The notes beneath the pieces are model-generated. The model did not search any database. It saw only the letters and a program-made list of their open reading frames with translations, and was not told the origin of the DNA. The position numbers and the translations under genes were made by a program. Shown here in pieces: positions 23,589-32,312 of a stretch of 64,000 bases of DNA. Location of the stretch: contig NC_088305.1 in NCBI RefSeq assembly GCF_032854445.1, positions 27,120,628 through 27,184,627 on the forward strand, given 5' to 3'. How positions within the stretch are numbered: the stretch's first letter is position 1; every line of letters begins with the position of its first letter. This DNA comes from Liolophura sinensis. Its lineage: Eukaryota > Mollusca > Polyplacophora > Chitonida > Chitonidae.

Positions 23589-23592
23589 ATAT
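23589..23592 (+). repeat. Left 4-bp target site duplication (ATAT)
   Basis: ATAT directly before the left LTR equals ATAT directly after the right LTR (30668-30671). Ty3/gypsy integrases usually make 4-6 bp duplications, so this marks the insertion edges. Confidence 0.75.
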
Positions 23593-24606
23593 TGTTATGT
23601 ATGACTATTTAATGTTTTCATGTACTGTTAGTCTGCGGACCTTGGTGTTATATGTTATAAGCATAACAGGCCCTGTTATATATATGTACAGCACGGACCT
23701 GGCCGAAAGCACCTTGTTCAATGCTCTGTTTATTTAACTGGCTGTTCATTGGCTGTTAATTCTGTGTGTCTAAGAATAGTTGAATCCACCTGGCACGTAT
23801 ATAAGCCGTGTTTTCTGTGCAGAGGGGAGGTATTTTTGCTGCATCCACTGGGAGCCAGGAGAGTGTGAGACGCTCTCGTATCGAGTCCATTATTTTGATA
23901 TGAGCTGGTGATGCCAGTTTCATTTGGGAGGACAGATTTTTATGCCGGCACCGTTTGTGTACCACAGTAGTACTGAAGTCTGGTTTATGTGAATTTCTGC
24001 GGAAGTCACGTTTATTGGTGTTCGGATCTTTATTATGATTATACAGTGTGGACTGTGTAATTTGTTTAACACGCTGACCTCACCTGACCGACAAGGTCGT
24101 CAAGGACTCTAAACTGAAGTTTTCAGTTTTGTAAAGGACGTTCGTTCTGCCACAAGGTGACATTACTCTACGTCTCTGAACGGCTCGTTTGTGAGTTTCT
24201 GCGGGAAACTGTTCTAAAGTGGATTATACCTCCATGCCTGTATTTACCCTGTGTTGTGCTCTGCGGGTGTGACGTCATTCAAAGGCTTGACTGTTCCAGT
24301 TCTGTGTAACCTGTGTACTGTGTTCGTGTTCGCTAACCTGGCGAAGTACCTGTCTAGGACAATTTGTGACTTTTGTGAATTGTGTGTTTATCCCATGGTC
24401 TTTACGTTGGATTTCCTGGAATACATTCCTTGGGATGCAAAGGTGAACTGGAAACTTGTAAAGACCGGTAATACTGATGTGTATGTTGTTGTTGTTGTTG
24501 AACTGTCTGTAAAACTGTCCGTCTCATTTTATATATAAAGCATTGTTTACATTGTAATATTGAGTCACTGAGTCTGTTTTCTGTTGCCGTTATCAATACC
24601 GTAACA
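23593..24606 (+). repeat. Left LTR, 1014 bp
   Basis: Matches 29654-30667 base for base by eye, at a constant offset of 6061. Termini are TGTTATG and CGTAACA, giving a 5-bp inverted terminus. It carries a TATA box at 23798. No canonical AATAAA is seen near the 3' end; 'tatataaag' at about 24531 may serve instead. The short frames inside it (for example 24251-24538) occur in both LTRs and are not genes. Confidence 0.95.
23798..23805 (+). promoter_or_regulatory. TATA box of the left LTR
   Basis: TATATAAG in the 5' fifth of the LTR. Transcription would be expected to start about 25-30 bp downstream, near 23830, which sets the U3/R boundary. The same box is at 29859-29866 in the right LTR. Confidence 0.65.
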
Positions 24607-24611
24607 GAAAT

Positions 24612-24629
24612 TGGGGGCTTGTCCGGGAA
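24612..24629 (+). other. Primer binding site, tRNA-Pro-like
   Basis: TGGGGGCTTGTCCGGGAA starts 5 bp after the left LTR. It is nearly the same as the tRNA-Pro primer site of murine gammaretroviruses (about 16 of 18 positions from memory), so a tRNA-Pro primer is likely. The related element in this window has the same site with T at the fourth position (61288). Confidence 0.75.
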
Positions 24630-24728
24630 CTGATTGTTTCCTTTTTGTTTTGCTATTTGAAGTTAAACACAAGTGAGAAGCGATTGCTTAATTTTAACGG
24701 TGAATGATTCAGTGGCTAAATATTTACA

Positions 24729-27700
24729 ATGGGAGATTTTGATCCTAAACAGTTTGTTAATGCGCCCGATCAGGATGTTTTTGAGAGTTTAAAGAAGGAA
24801 GACTTGGTTAAGTTAGGGACATTTTTAGGTTTGTCCGTAAAGTCTTCATGGAGGAAAAGAGATATGCAGTATACTTTGTTGAAACATTTAGTGGAGATAG
24901 GGAAGTTTGATAGTTCTGCATTATCTGATTATGAGTTCGAGGGTCAGTCTGATGCCGAGCTTAAGTTTAAGCAGTTTGAGTTAAAGTTGAGATTGGAGAA
25001 AGAGGAAAGAGAGAGAGAGAAAGAGAGGGAACATGAGAGAGAGAGGCAAGAGAAAGAGAGGGAACATGAGAGAGAGAGGCAAGAGAAAGAGAGGGAACAT
25101 GAGATAGAGTTAGAAAAGTTGAAAATGCAGAGAGAGAGAGAGGAAAGGGAGAGGGAAGTGCAGAGAGAGGAAAGGGAGAGGGAAGTGCAGAGAGAGAGAG
25201 AGGAGAGAGAAATGCAAGAAAGAGAGAGGGAAAGGGAATTGGAGTTTCAAATGAAAAAGTTAGAGGTTGAGAGAGGTGAGAAACCGGGTCCTTCCGGTAG
25301 ACAGGATTCAGGATTTGATGTGACCAAATACATTCGGTTAGTTCCATCCTTTCAGGAAAAAGAGGTGGATAAGTATTTTCTGCATTTTGAGAAAATTGCA
25401 AATAGCTTGAAGTGGCCTAAAGAGTTCTGGACTATGTTATTACAGAGTGTGCTAATTGGAAAGGCCAGGGAAATTTACACTCAGTTAAGTGTAGAGACTG
25501 CTTCCAATTATGACTATGTGAAAGAGGTAATTTTGAAGGGTTATGAATTGGTGCCTGAAGCTTACCGCCAGAAGTTTCGTAACTGTGAAAAAGGTAGAGA
25601 TCAGACATACGTTGAGTTTGGTCGAGCTAAGGAGCAGTTGTTTGATCGCTGGTGTATAGCCAAGAAAATAGGCAAGGATTTTGAAAGTTTGCGTCAGCTT
25701 GTGCTGGTAGAAGAGTTCAAGCGTTGTATTCATAATGATGTAAAGGTGTTCGTTGATGAGCAGAAGGCGAGTACACTTGAAGAGGCAGCCAGTTTAGCTG
25801 ATGATTATTCCTTGACACATAAGGTTACATACACGGGTAAGCCATTTAATTCATTTACACGTAGAAATACCCAGTCACATGCAACAGGTAGAGGTAGCTC
25901 TACACAGAAGAGTTCTACACCAGGCTCCAATGGTTCTACAGCTCATGGTTCACGTAGTTCAGATTGGAATAGTAGTCCTCGAAATAGGGTCACTTGTAAT
26001 TTTTGCAAGCGGGTAGGTCACGTGATGAGTGAATGTTACAAGTTGAAAAGGATACGGGAAGCTCAGAATGAGTCTAAGCCCACAGGTCTTTGTGTTACAA
26101 TGCACAAAACATTGCCGGAGGTTACATCAGCAGTTAAAAGCAGATCTGAGTTAGCTGATATGGGATTGGATAAGATTCCCAAATGCTCTATGGATAGCTT
26201 CGCTCCGTTTATCAATTCTGGTTCAGTGTCGCTTAGAAGCGACATGTCTTGTGCTACCCCTATAAAGATATTAAGGGATACTGGGGCATCTCAGTCTCTG
26301 TTGTTGATGAATACTCTGCCCTTTTCTGAAGAGTCATACTCTGGGGTTCGTGCCCTTATTAGAGGTGTAGAGTCTAGTGACTTTGTCAGTGTTCCCCTTC
26401 ATGATATTTATTTGTCATCAGATTTGATATCTGGACCTGTCAGGGTAGGCATTAAGCCTTCATTACCTTTTGAGGGTATTCATTTGTTGTTGGGAAATGA
26501 CTTAGCACATGATAAAGTTACTGTTGATCCCTTAATGGTTGATAAGCCTTCTCTGAATTCAGTCACAGAGCCAGTTGAAAGCGAGATAGCGGGTTTATAT
26601 CCTTCCTGTGTTGTTACAAGAGCTATGTCTAGAAAAGTCAGTACAGACCAGGGTAGTACTGTTGATTTGAGTGAGACTTTTCTCAACAAAATGTTGGATG
26701 GAGATTCTTCCAAATTAGACAGCCAGCAGGAAGTAGATACTAATTTTGTTAGTGGTGATCAGCGATTTTGTAGGACTGAGTTGATTGCTGAACAACACAG
26801 TGATCCAAGTATTTCTTGCTTGTTTAATGATGCAGCTAAAGATGGTGAATCTTTACCTGACCCATGCTACTACTATGTCAAGTCTGGCATATTGATGCGG
26901 CAGTGGAGGCCTCCCGATGTTTCGTTGGAGGATGAATGGGCAATTAAGCATCAGGTAGTTGTGCCCAAGCCTTATCGTAAAGACATACTGACTATAGCGC
27001 ATGAAACGCCGTTAGCAGGTCATTTAGGTGTTAATAAGACCTATCATAAGATTCTCAGTCATTTTTATTGGCCAGGAATAAGGAAAGATGTTACTGAATT
27101 TTGCAGGTCTTGTCATGCATGTCAGTTAGTGGGGAAACCTAACCAGACAATCCCCAAGGCAGCCTTGAGGCCTATTCCTGCAATTGGTGAGCCATTCAGT
27201 AGAATCTTAATAGATTGTGTTGGTCCGCTACCTAAGACAAAGTCTGGAAATCAGTATATGTTAACCATAATGTGTACTTCAACTCGTTTCCCTGAGGCAA
27301 TTCCACTAAGGAATATTACTGCCAAGACTGTAATTAAGGCTTTAGTTAAGTTCTTCACCATGTTTGGTCTGCCTAAGTCAGTACAGTCAGACCAGGGTTC
27401 AAATTTCATGTCTGGTGTGTTCCAACAAGTTATGCATGAGCTAGGTATCAACCAGTATAAATCCTCAGCTTATCACCCACAAAGTCAAGGAGCACTAGAG
27501 AGATTCCATCAGACACTGAAAAGTATGATAAGAACTTACTGCTTTGAGACAGGGAAAGATTGGGACGAGGGTGTACCTTTGTTAATGTTTGCTGTAAGAG
27601 AGTCTGTACAAGAGTCACTTAGATTTAGTCCATTTGAGCTTGTGTTTGGCCATACTGTGCGTGGTCCACTACAGTTGTTCAAGGAAAAGTTTGTGTCTGG

Positions 27701-28661
27701 TGATAGTGACAATGTCAACCTATTACAGTATGTGTCAAGTTTTCGTACTAAGCTCAACAGAGTATGTGAGTTAGCCAGAGAGAATCTTACAGCTTCTCAG
27801 AAGAGTATGAAAACTAAGTATGACAAAGAGACAGTAAGACGCAGATTTGAAGTTGGTCAGAAGGTATTGGCCTTACTTCCAGTTAGTGGTAAGCCACTTG
27901 AGGCTCGTTATTTTGGACCTTATGTAGTAGACAAGAGGCTAAGTGATCTTAATTATATTATTTTCACTCCTGATCGGCGCAAGTCTAGACAACTTTGTCA
28001 CATTAACATGTTAAAGCCATATGTAGACAGAGATAGCACTGATCTCAATGTTGTACATCCTAGTGGAGTTGTTACCTCTAACTTATGCCCTGATTCAGCT
28101 GTTAGGGATGATCAAGATTTTGACTTAAAGTTCCGGTCAGCCAAACTCCAGAATTCAAGTATTCTTGAGGACATTGATTCTGTGTTGGGTCATCTGGAAT
28201 ATCAGCAATGCCAGCAGTTGAAGGATTTGGTTCGTCGATATGAACATTTGTTCCCTGATGTTCCAACCAGGACTGAATCCATCTACCATGATGTTGAAGT
28301 TGGAGATTCCAAGCCTATTAAACAACACCCATACAGACTGAACCCAACTAAAACTGAATACCTGAGAAAAGAAGTTCAGTATTTACTGGAAAATGATCTG
28401 GTCGAGCCCAGTAACAGTAACTGGAGTTCACCTTGTATTCTTGTGCCAAAACCAGATGGGACGTACCGTATGTGTACAGACTATCGTAAAGTGAATGCCG
28501 TCACTAAAGCAGACAACTTTCCCATTCCAAGGATCGACGACTGTATCGATGCCGTGGGAAAGTCCAACGTTGTCTCCAAGTTTGACCTATTGAAAGGATT
28601 TTGGCAAGTACCGCTCACGCAGATGGTTTATACCAGTACAAAGTCATGCCCTTTGGGATGA
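24729..28661 (+). CDS. Gag-protease-integrase-RT polyprotein (RT cut short)
   Basis: 1310 codons; ATG in strong context (A at -3, G at +4) 123 bp after the LTR. Residues 80-182 are a charged Glu/Arg helix with 11-residue repeats. Residues 195-365 are the Gag core. A CCHC knuckle has C423, C426, H431 and C436. The aspartic protease has D517-T-G and LLGNDL at 587-592. Integrase has an HHCC-type finger (H758, H765, C795, C798), catalytic D829, D888 and E924 (35 residues between the last two) and a GPYV module at 1063-1066. RT starts near 1170; first catalytic Asp is D1286 in FDLLKGFWQ. After residue 1297 (about 28619) the frame shifts: compared with the second element about 12 residues are missing, and the last 13 residues are out-of-frame readthrough. 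Integrase before RT is the Gmr1-like order. Gag and pol share one frame with no frameshift signal. Confidence 0.93.
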   Translation: MGDFDPKQFVNAPDQDVFESLKKEDLVKLGTFLGLSVKSSWRKRDMQYTLLKHLVEIGKFDSSALSDYEFEGQSDAELKFKQFELKLRLEKEEREREKEREHERERQEKEREHERERQEKEREHEIELEKLKMQREREEREREVQREEREREVQREREEREMQERERERELEFQMKKLEVERGEKPGPSGRQDSGFDVTKYIRLVPSFQEKEVDKYFLHFEKIANSLKWPKEFWTMLLQSVLIGKAREIYTQLSVETASNYDYVKEVILKGYELVPEAYRQKFRNCEKGRDQTYVEFGRAKEQLFDRWCIAKKIGKDFESLRQLVLVEEFKRCIHNDVKVFVDEQKASTLEEAASLADDYSLTHKVTYTGKPFNSFTRRNTQSHATGRGSSTQKSSTPGSNGSTAHGSRSSDWNSSPRNRVTCNFCKRVGHVMSECYKLKRIREAQNESKPTGLCVTMHKTLPEVTSAVKSRSELADMGLDKIPKCSMDSFAPFINSGSVSLRSDMSCATPIKILRDTGASQSLLLMNTLPFSEESYSGVRALIRGVESSDFVSVPLHDIYLSSDLISGPVRVGIKPSLPFEGIHLLLGNDLAHDKVTVDPLMVDKPSLNSVTEPVESEIAGLYPSCVVTRAMSRKVSTDQGSTVDLSETFLNKMLDGDSSKLDSQQEVDTNFVSGDQRFCRTELIAEQHSDPSISCLFNDAAKDGESLPDPCYYYVKSGILMRQWRPPDVSLEDEWAIKHQVVVPKPYRKDILTIAHETPLAGHLGVNKTYHKILSHFYWPGIRKDVTEFCRSCHACQLVGKPNQTIPKAALRPIPAIGEPFSRILIDCVGPLPKTKSGNQYMLTIMCTSTRFPEAIPLRNITAKTVIKALVKFFTMFGLPKSVQSDQGSNFMSGVFQQVMHELGINQYKSSAYHPQSQGALERFHQTLKSMIRTYCFETGKDWDEGVPLLMFAVRESVQESLRFSPFELVFGHTVRGPLQLFKEKFVSGDSDNVNLLQYVSSFRTKLNRVCELARENLTASQKSMKTKYDKETVRRRFEVGQKVLALLPVSGKPLEARYFGPYVVDKRLSDLNYIIFTPDRRKSRQLCHINMLKPYVDRDSTDLNVVHPSGVVTSNLCPDSAVRDDQDFDLKFRSAKLQNSSILEDIDSVLGHLEYQQCQQLKDLVRRYEHLFPDVPTRTESIYHDVEVGDSKPIKQHPYRLNPTKTEYLRKEVQYLLENDLVEPSNSNWSSPCILVPKPDGTYRMCTDYRKVNAVTKADNFPIPRIDDCIDAVGKSNVVSKFDLLKGFWQVPLTQMVYTSTKSCPLG

Positions 28662-29536
28662 AGAACAGCCCTGCCACCTTTCAACGACTTGTGAACAACG
28701 TTACATCAGGCCTTAAAGGGTGTCGTGTTTACATCGACGATGTAATTATATTCAGTGACACTTGGGAGGAACATTTAATTATCATGGAGGCATTATTTGC
28801 GAGACTGTCCCAAGCCAATCTTACAGTAAATTTGGCTAAGTGTGAGTTTGGTTGTGCTTTTGTCACATATCTAGGGCATGTTGTCGGACAGGGTCAGGTT
28901 AAACCTGTTAATTCTAAAATCAGTGCTATCTCTTGTTTTCCAGTGCCAAGTTGTAAGAGAGAATTAAAGCGTTTTTTGGGCATGGCAGGTTATTATCGAA
29001 AGTTCTGTAGGAACTTTTCATTTGTTAGTGAGCCACTAACTCAGCTGTTAAAGAAAGGTGCTAAATTCTTGTGGTCCATTGAGTGTCAGAGATCTTTTGA
29101 TAGATTAAAGGCCATGCTAAGCAGCGGCCCCATACTTGTAGCACCTGATTTTAGGTTACCATTTAAGCTAGCTGTTGATGCTAGTGATATATCTGCTGGG
29201 GCAGTTTTGTTACAAGAAAATGAAACAGATCACGTTGATCACCCTGTATGTTTTTTTTCTCGCAAATTTGACAAGTGCCAGAGAAATTATTCAACAATAG
29301 AAAAGGAATGTCTGTCCTTGATTCTAGCATTACAGCATTTTGAAGTATATGTGACTTCGTCAAGTTACCCCATTGTTGTGTATACAGATCACAATCCCTT
29401 AACCTTCTTGCACAAACTAAAAGGTAAAAACCGAAGATTGTTACGGTGGAGTTTGCTTTTGCAAGAATTTAATCTAGAGATTAGACACATAAAAGGGAAA
29501 GATAATGTGATTGCTGATTGTTTGTCACGTGTCTAG
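28620..29536 (+). CDS. RT (C-terminal part) and RNase H, shifted frame
   Basis: Continues pol in another frame after a deletion of about 34 nt. The open frame reaches back to 28601, but homology starts at about 28622 with DGLYQYKVMPFGMK. Counted from 28601, the catalytic YIDD is at residues 44-47 and the RT thumb follows with LGH and GMAGYYRKF. The RNase H (RT_RNaseH type) has D193 in AVDAS, E234 in STIEKE, D263 in YTDHN and D306 in VIADCLSRV. It ends at a stop 118 bp before the right LTR. There is no start codon of its own in good context, so it is probably not translated separately. The normal product would be one polyprotein with the upstream frame. Apart from the deletion the frame is intact, in line with a young copy. 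Confidence 0.9.
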
Positions 29537-29609
29537 TTGGTTTTCTGCAGCTTTGTTTTTAAAGACTGTGGTAAACGTTATTATTATTATTCATGATTAT
29601 GAATATGTT

Positions 29610-29637
29610 AAAGAAAGTTTTATGCAAAACTTTCTTT
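29610..29637 (+). other. Perfect 12-bp hairpin before the polypurine tract
   Basis: AAAGAAAGTTTT, a 4-nt loop ATGC, then AAAACTTTCTTT. It lies in the short 3' UTR between the pol stop and the polypurine tract. Could act in RNA (packaging, stability or plus-strand priming), but this is only inference. Confidence 0.7.
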
Positions 29638-29641
29638 CCCT

Positions 29642-29653
29642 GAAGGGTGGGGG
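29642..29653 (+). other. Polypurine tract
   Basis: GAAGGGTGGGGG ends exactly at the right LTR start. One T interrupts the purines. Plus-strand DNA synthesis starts from this site in LTR elements. Confidence 0.8.
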
Positions 29654-30667
29654 TGTTATGTATGACTATTTAATGTTTTCATGTACTGTTAGTCTGCGGA
29701 CCTTGGTGTTATATGTTATAAGCATAACAGGCCCTGTTATATATATGTACAGCACGGACCTGGCCGAAAGCACCTTGTTCAATGCTCTGTTTATTTAACT
29801 GGCTGTTCATTGGCTGTTAATTCTGTGTGTCTAAGAATAGTTGAATCCACCTGGCACGTATATAAGCCGTGTTTTCTGTGCAGAGGGGAGGTATTTTTGC
29901 TGCATCCACTGGGAGCCAGGAGAGTGTGAGACGCTCTCGTATCGAGTCCATTATTTTGATATGAGCTGGTGATGCCAGTTTCATTTGGGAGGACAGATTT
30001 TTATGCCGGCACCGTTTGTGTACCACAGTAGTACTGAAGTCTGGTTTATGTGAATTTCTGCGGAAGTCACGTTTATTGGTGTTCGGATCTTTATTATGAT
30101 TATACAGTGTGGACTGTGTAATTTGTTTAACACGCTGACCTCACCTGACCGACAAGGTCGTCAAGGACTCTAAACTGAAGTTTTCAGTTTTGTAAAGGAC
30201 GTTCGTTCTGCCACAAGGTGACATTACTCTACGTCTCTGAACGGCTCGTTTGTGAGTTTCTGCGGGAAACTGTTCTAAAGTGGATTATACCTCCATGCCT
30301 GTATTTACCCTGTGTTGTGCTCTGCGGGTGTGACGTCATTCAAAGGCTTGACTGTTCCAGTTCTGTGTAACCTGTGTACTGTGTTCGTGTTCGCTAACCT
30401 GGCGAAGTACCTGTCTAGGACAATTTGTGACTTTTGTGAATTGTGTGTTTATCCCATGGTCTTTACGTTGGATTTCCTGGAATACATTCCTTGGGATGCA
30501 AAGGTGAACTGGAAACTTGTAAAGACCGGTAATACTGATGTGTATGTTGTTGTTGTTGTTGAACTGTCTGTAAAACTGTCCGTCTCATTTTATATATAAA
30601 GCATTGTTTACATTGTAATATTGAGTCACTGAGTCTGTTTTCTGTTGCCGTTATCAATACCGTAACA
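29654..30667 (+). repeat. Right LTR, 1014 bp
   Basis: Identical to the left LTR by eye over the whole length. Starts TGTTATG directly after the polypurine tract and ends CGTAACA before ATAT. Confidence 0.95.
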
Positions 30668-30671
30668 ATAT
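30668..30671 (+). repeat. Right 4-bp target site duplication (ATAT)
   Basis: Equals 23589-23592. Beyond it, tandem repeat G resumes with 'ataaggaaaatgg'. Confidence 0.75.
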
Positions 30672-30800
30672 AAGGAAAATGGCTATCTTTTAACCATAAC
30701 AACCGCGACACATTGTCATGTGTGTATCTACTTATCCACCAAAAATTAAAACTGTATATAAAAAACAGTTGAAGTTATAGCCCGAATAATAGGGGGGGGG

Positions 30801-30969
30801 GGGAGGAAATTAACATTTAATCGAGAATTATCGATATAACCTATTCATTAATTCAATAAAAGAATTACTGATATCGCTAAATATTTTTCAATATCGATAA
30901 ATGAATAATCGATATCGATATTTTATTTATCGATAGCGATAATTCTCGAATAAATGTTAATTTTGTCCC
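30801..30969. mobile_element. Palindromic MITE or foldback element, about 165 bp
   Basis: Terminal inverted repeats of at least 26 bp (30808-30833 and 30937-30962) differ at one position, and weaker pairing extends outward to GGGA/TCCC. The AT-rich interior has many 'atcgat' palindromes and can itself fold. Inserted in tandem repeat G next to a poly-G run. No transposase. Superfamily uncertain: no clear target duplication was seen. Confidence 0.75.
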
Positions 30970-31160
30970 TCATAGGATGCGAAATCATATCTATTTATAT
31001 ACTGTGTAAAGGGAGAGTGACAATCTGGTGCATATGCCCATCGCGCAAATGGACAAATGTGAGTCGCGACACATCGTCATCTGTGTATGCATGTGTCCAC
31101 CAAAACTTAAAACTCTACGTAAAAACAGTTGAAGTTAAAGCTCGGGCACAAAATTATATC

Positions 31161-31899
31161 TATATATTGAATTAAATTGAAATTAAATTTAATATTTATT
31201 AAACCTTGGAAGATCCATATTTGTATTATACACAATATAATACTATAAAGCAAGGTAAAATGTACATGTATCTCAGTTACGCTTCTCAGGTTTATAAATG
31301 GTGGAAATTGAACACATTTGATCGCGTATATACAAAATTCAACCAGTGGAATTCGAACATGCGACCTCAATTATGAAGACTCACAGCGACCAAATTAAAC
31401 ACAACGCCTCGGGTATGACGTCAAGGTGTCGGATTTCTTACAAAGTTATGCAACTGGCGCCTAACTATACGTGTGCCTGCACGTGGTCAAACCCAGATAC
31501 TATTTTCCTTCATTTTCGATTAAAATCATACTCAAATTTATTTTTGTACTAACACGATGGCGAACAGTAAACGCGTATGATGCCATTGAGTGGAGGGATA
31601 CGTGAGTGTCCAGGGCAAATGATCGACCTTTGGCAAGTTATACTGACAAAATTTTCAACGACATTAGGGCAAGGCAAACGGTTCCCAGCTAAGTGTATGC
31701 CCGATTATATGTACGATATTCCTGAGAATTCCATGTCCAACAATGAGCCCTATTAACGGTAATCTAGAAGGAAGAAAACAAATCATGACAATAACTCATG
31801 ATTCCTGTACCATGATGTACTTTGATTTAGGACATCCCTGTTGTGTGTGTCTCGTGTCTGTCCTACATCCTGACGTATAGACATGATTCATCAACCTGG
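31161..31899. other. Noncoding stretch, nothing recognised
   Basis: Short frames at 31107-31552 on both strands have no domain. Confidence 0.4.
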
Positions 31900-32045
31900 G
31901 GGATTGGCACAGACAGGGGACCAGACAATCCGTGATGTGTCCCTACACTTGTGTGCTTTTAAAACTCTTAGCTCGGGCTTAGCCAACAGATTGGCCAGAG
32001 AAACATAATGGGCTGTCTGTGACTCGTCAGTGGCTAACTCAAGTT
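31900..32045 (+). repeat. Low-copy repeat H, copy 1 (partial)
   Basis: 'ccagacaatccgtgatg' with 'tgtgtcc', then 'agccaacagattggccagag' and 'gggctgtctgtgactcgtca'. Parallel blocks occur at 35210-35375 and 56730-56945. Confidence 0.55.
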
Positions 32046-32089
32046 CATGCTGGTTTCATCTCCGGTTGTACGAAGGAAGGCCTGCCACA

Positions 32090-32215
32090 ATCTGAGGATG
32101 GTCGAGGGTTCCCTCCGGTTTCGGCACGGTTTCCTCCCACTATAATGATGGGCGTCATTAAAATATCCTTGTGAACAGCATAAAACAGCATAAAACACCA
32201 ATCAAATAGGTAAGG
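32090..32215 (-). repeat. Dispersed repeat family A
   Basis: Reverse orientation. 'gaggatggtcgagggttccc', 'tttcctcccactataatgat' and 'cataaaacaccaatcaaata'. Confidence 0.7.
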
Positions 32216-32269
32216 TAAGCAAATTTGTAGTGCACATTTGTTACACTTGAATTACAGTTTTACTTGATT

Positions 32270-32312
32270 TATTTATTTGATTGTTGTTTTACGCCGTACT
32301 CATGTATCTTTT
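32270..32312 (+). repeat. Family A 5' fragment
   Basis: 'tgttgttttacgccgtactc' only. It faces the preceding reverse-oriented copy. Confidence 0.6.

Larger units (their letters stand above)
23593..30667 (+). mobile_element. Gmr1-like Ty3/gypsy LTR retrotransposon (7075 bp)
   Basis: Complete in structure: LTR (1014 bp), primer binding site, Gag-protease-integrase-RT frame, RT-RNase H frame, polypurine tract, LTR. The LTRs begin TGTTA and end TAACA, are flanked by a 4-bp duplication, and are identical in every line I compared, so insertion is recent. The enzymes are Ty3/gypsy type, but integrase lies upstream of RT as in copia elements. Known gypsy elements with this order form the Gmr1-like group, first described in deuterostomes. 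No envelope gene is seen. RT is broken by a short deletion (see 24729-28661), so this copy could move only with help. It lies inside tandem repeat G. Confidence 0.93.
23387..31160 (+). repeat. Tandem repeat G (about 172 bp), split by two insertions
   Basis: Units begin with 'ggacacgaaat' at 23387 and 23559, and with a variant at about 30970. Each contains 'aatctggt', 'aaatggacaaatgtg', 'cacattgtcatctgtgta' or its 'catcgtcatctg' variant, 'ccaccaaaa' and 'ttaaaactct'. The second unit is interrupted at 23592/30668 by the LTR element and again at about 30801-30969 by a palindromic MITE. Without the insertions about four units remain. One to one-and-a-half more units lie at 41311-41535, so the family is also dispersed. 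Confidence 0.75.

Noticed and set aside
24251-24538. 95-codon frame in the left LTR, repeated at 30312-30599
   Set aside because: Lies in LTR sequence with no domain. Identity of the two only reflects LTR identity.
24967-25401. Minus-strand frame of 144 codons rich in Leu, Ser and Pro
   Set aside because: It is the antisense of the GA-rich helix region of Gag, where purine bias removes stops. Simple composition, no domain.
28601-28661. Programmed frameshift between the two pol frames
   Set aside because: It falls in the middle of RT, no slippery site is seen, and about 12 residues are missing compared with the related element. A deletion explains it better.
24729-29536. Copia (Ty1) classification from domain order
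   Set aside because: RT, RNase H and the GPY module are gypsy type; only the order is copia-like.
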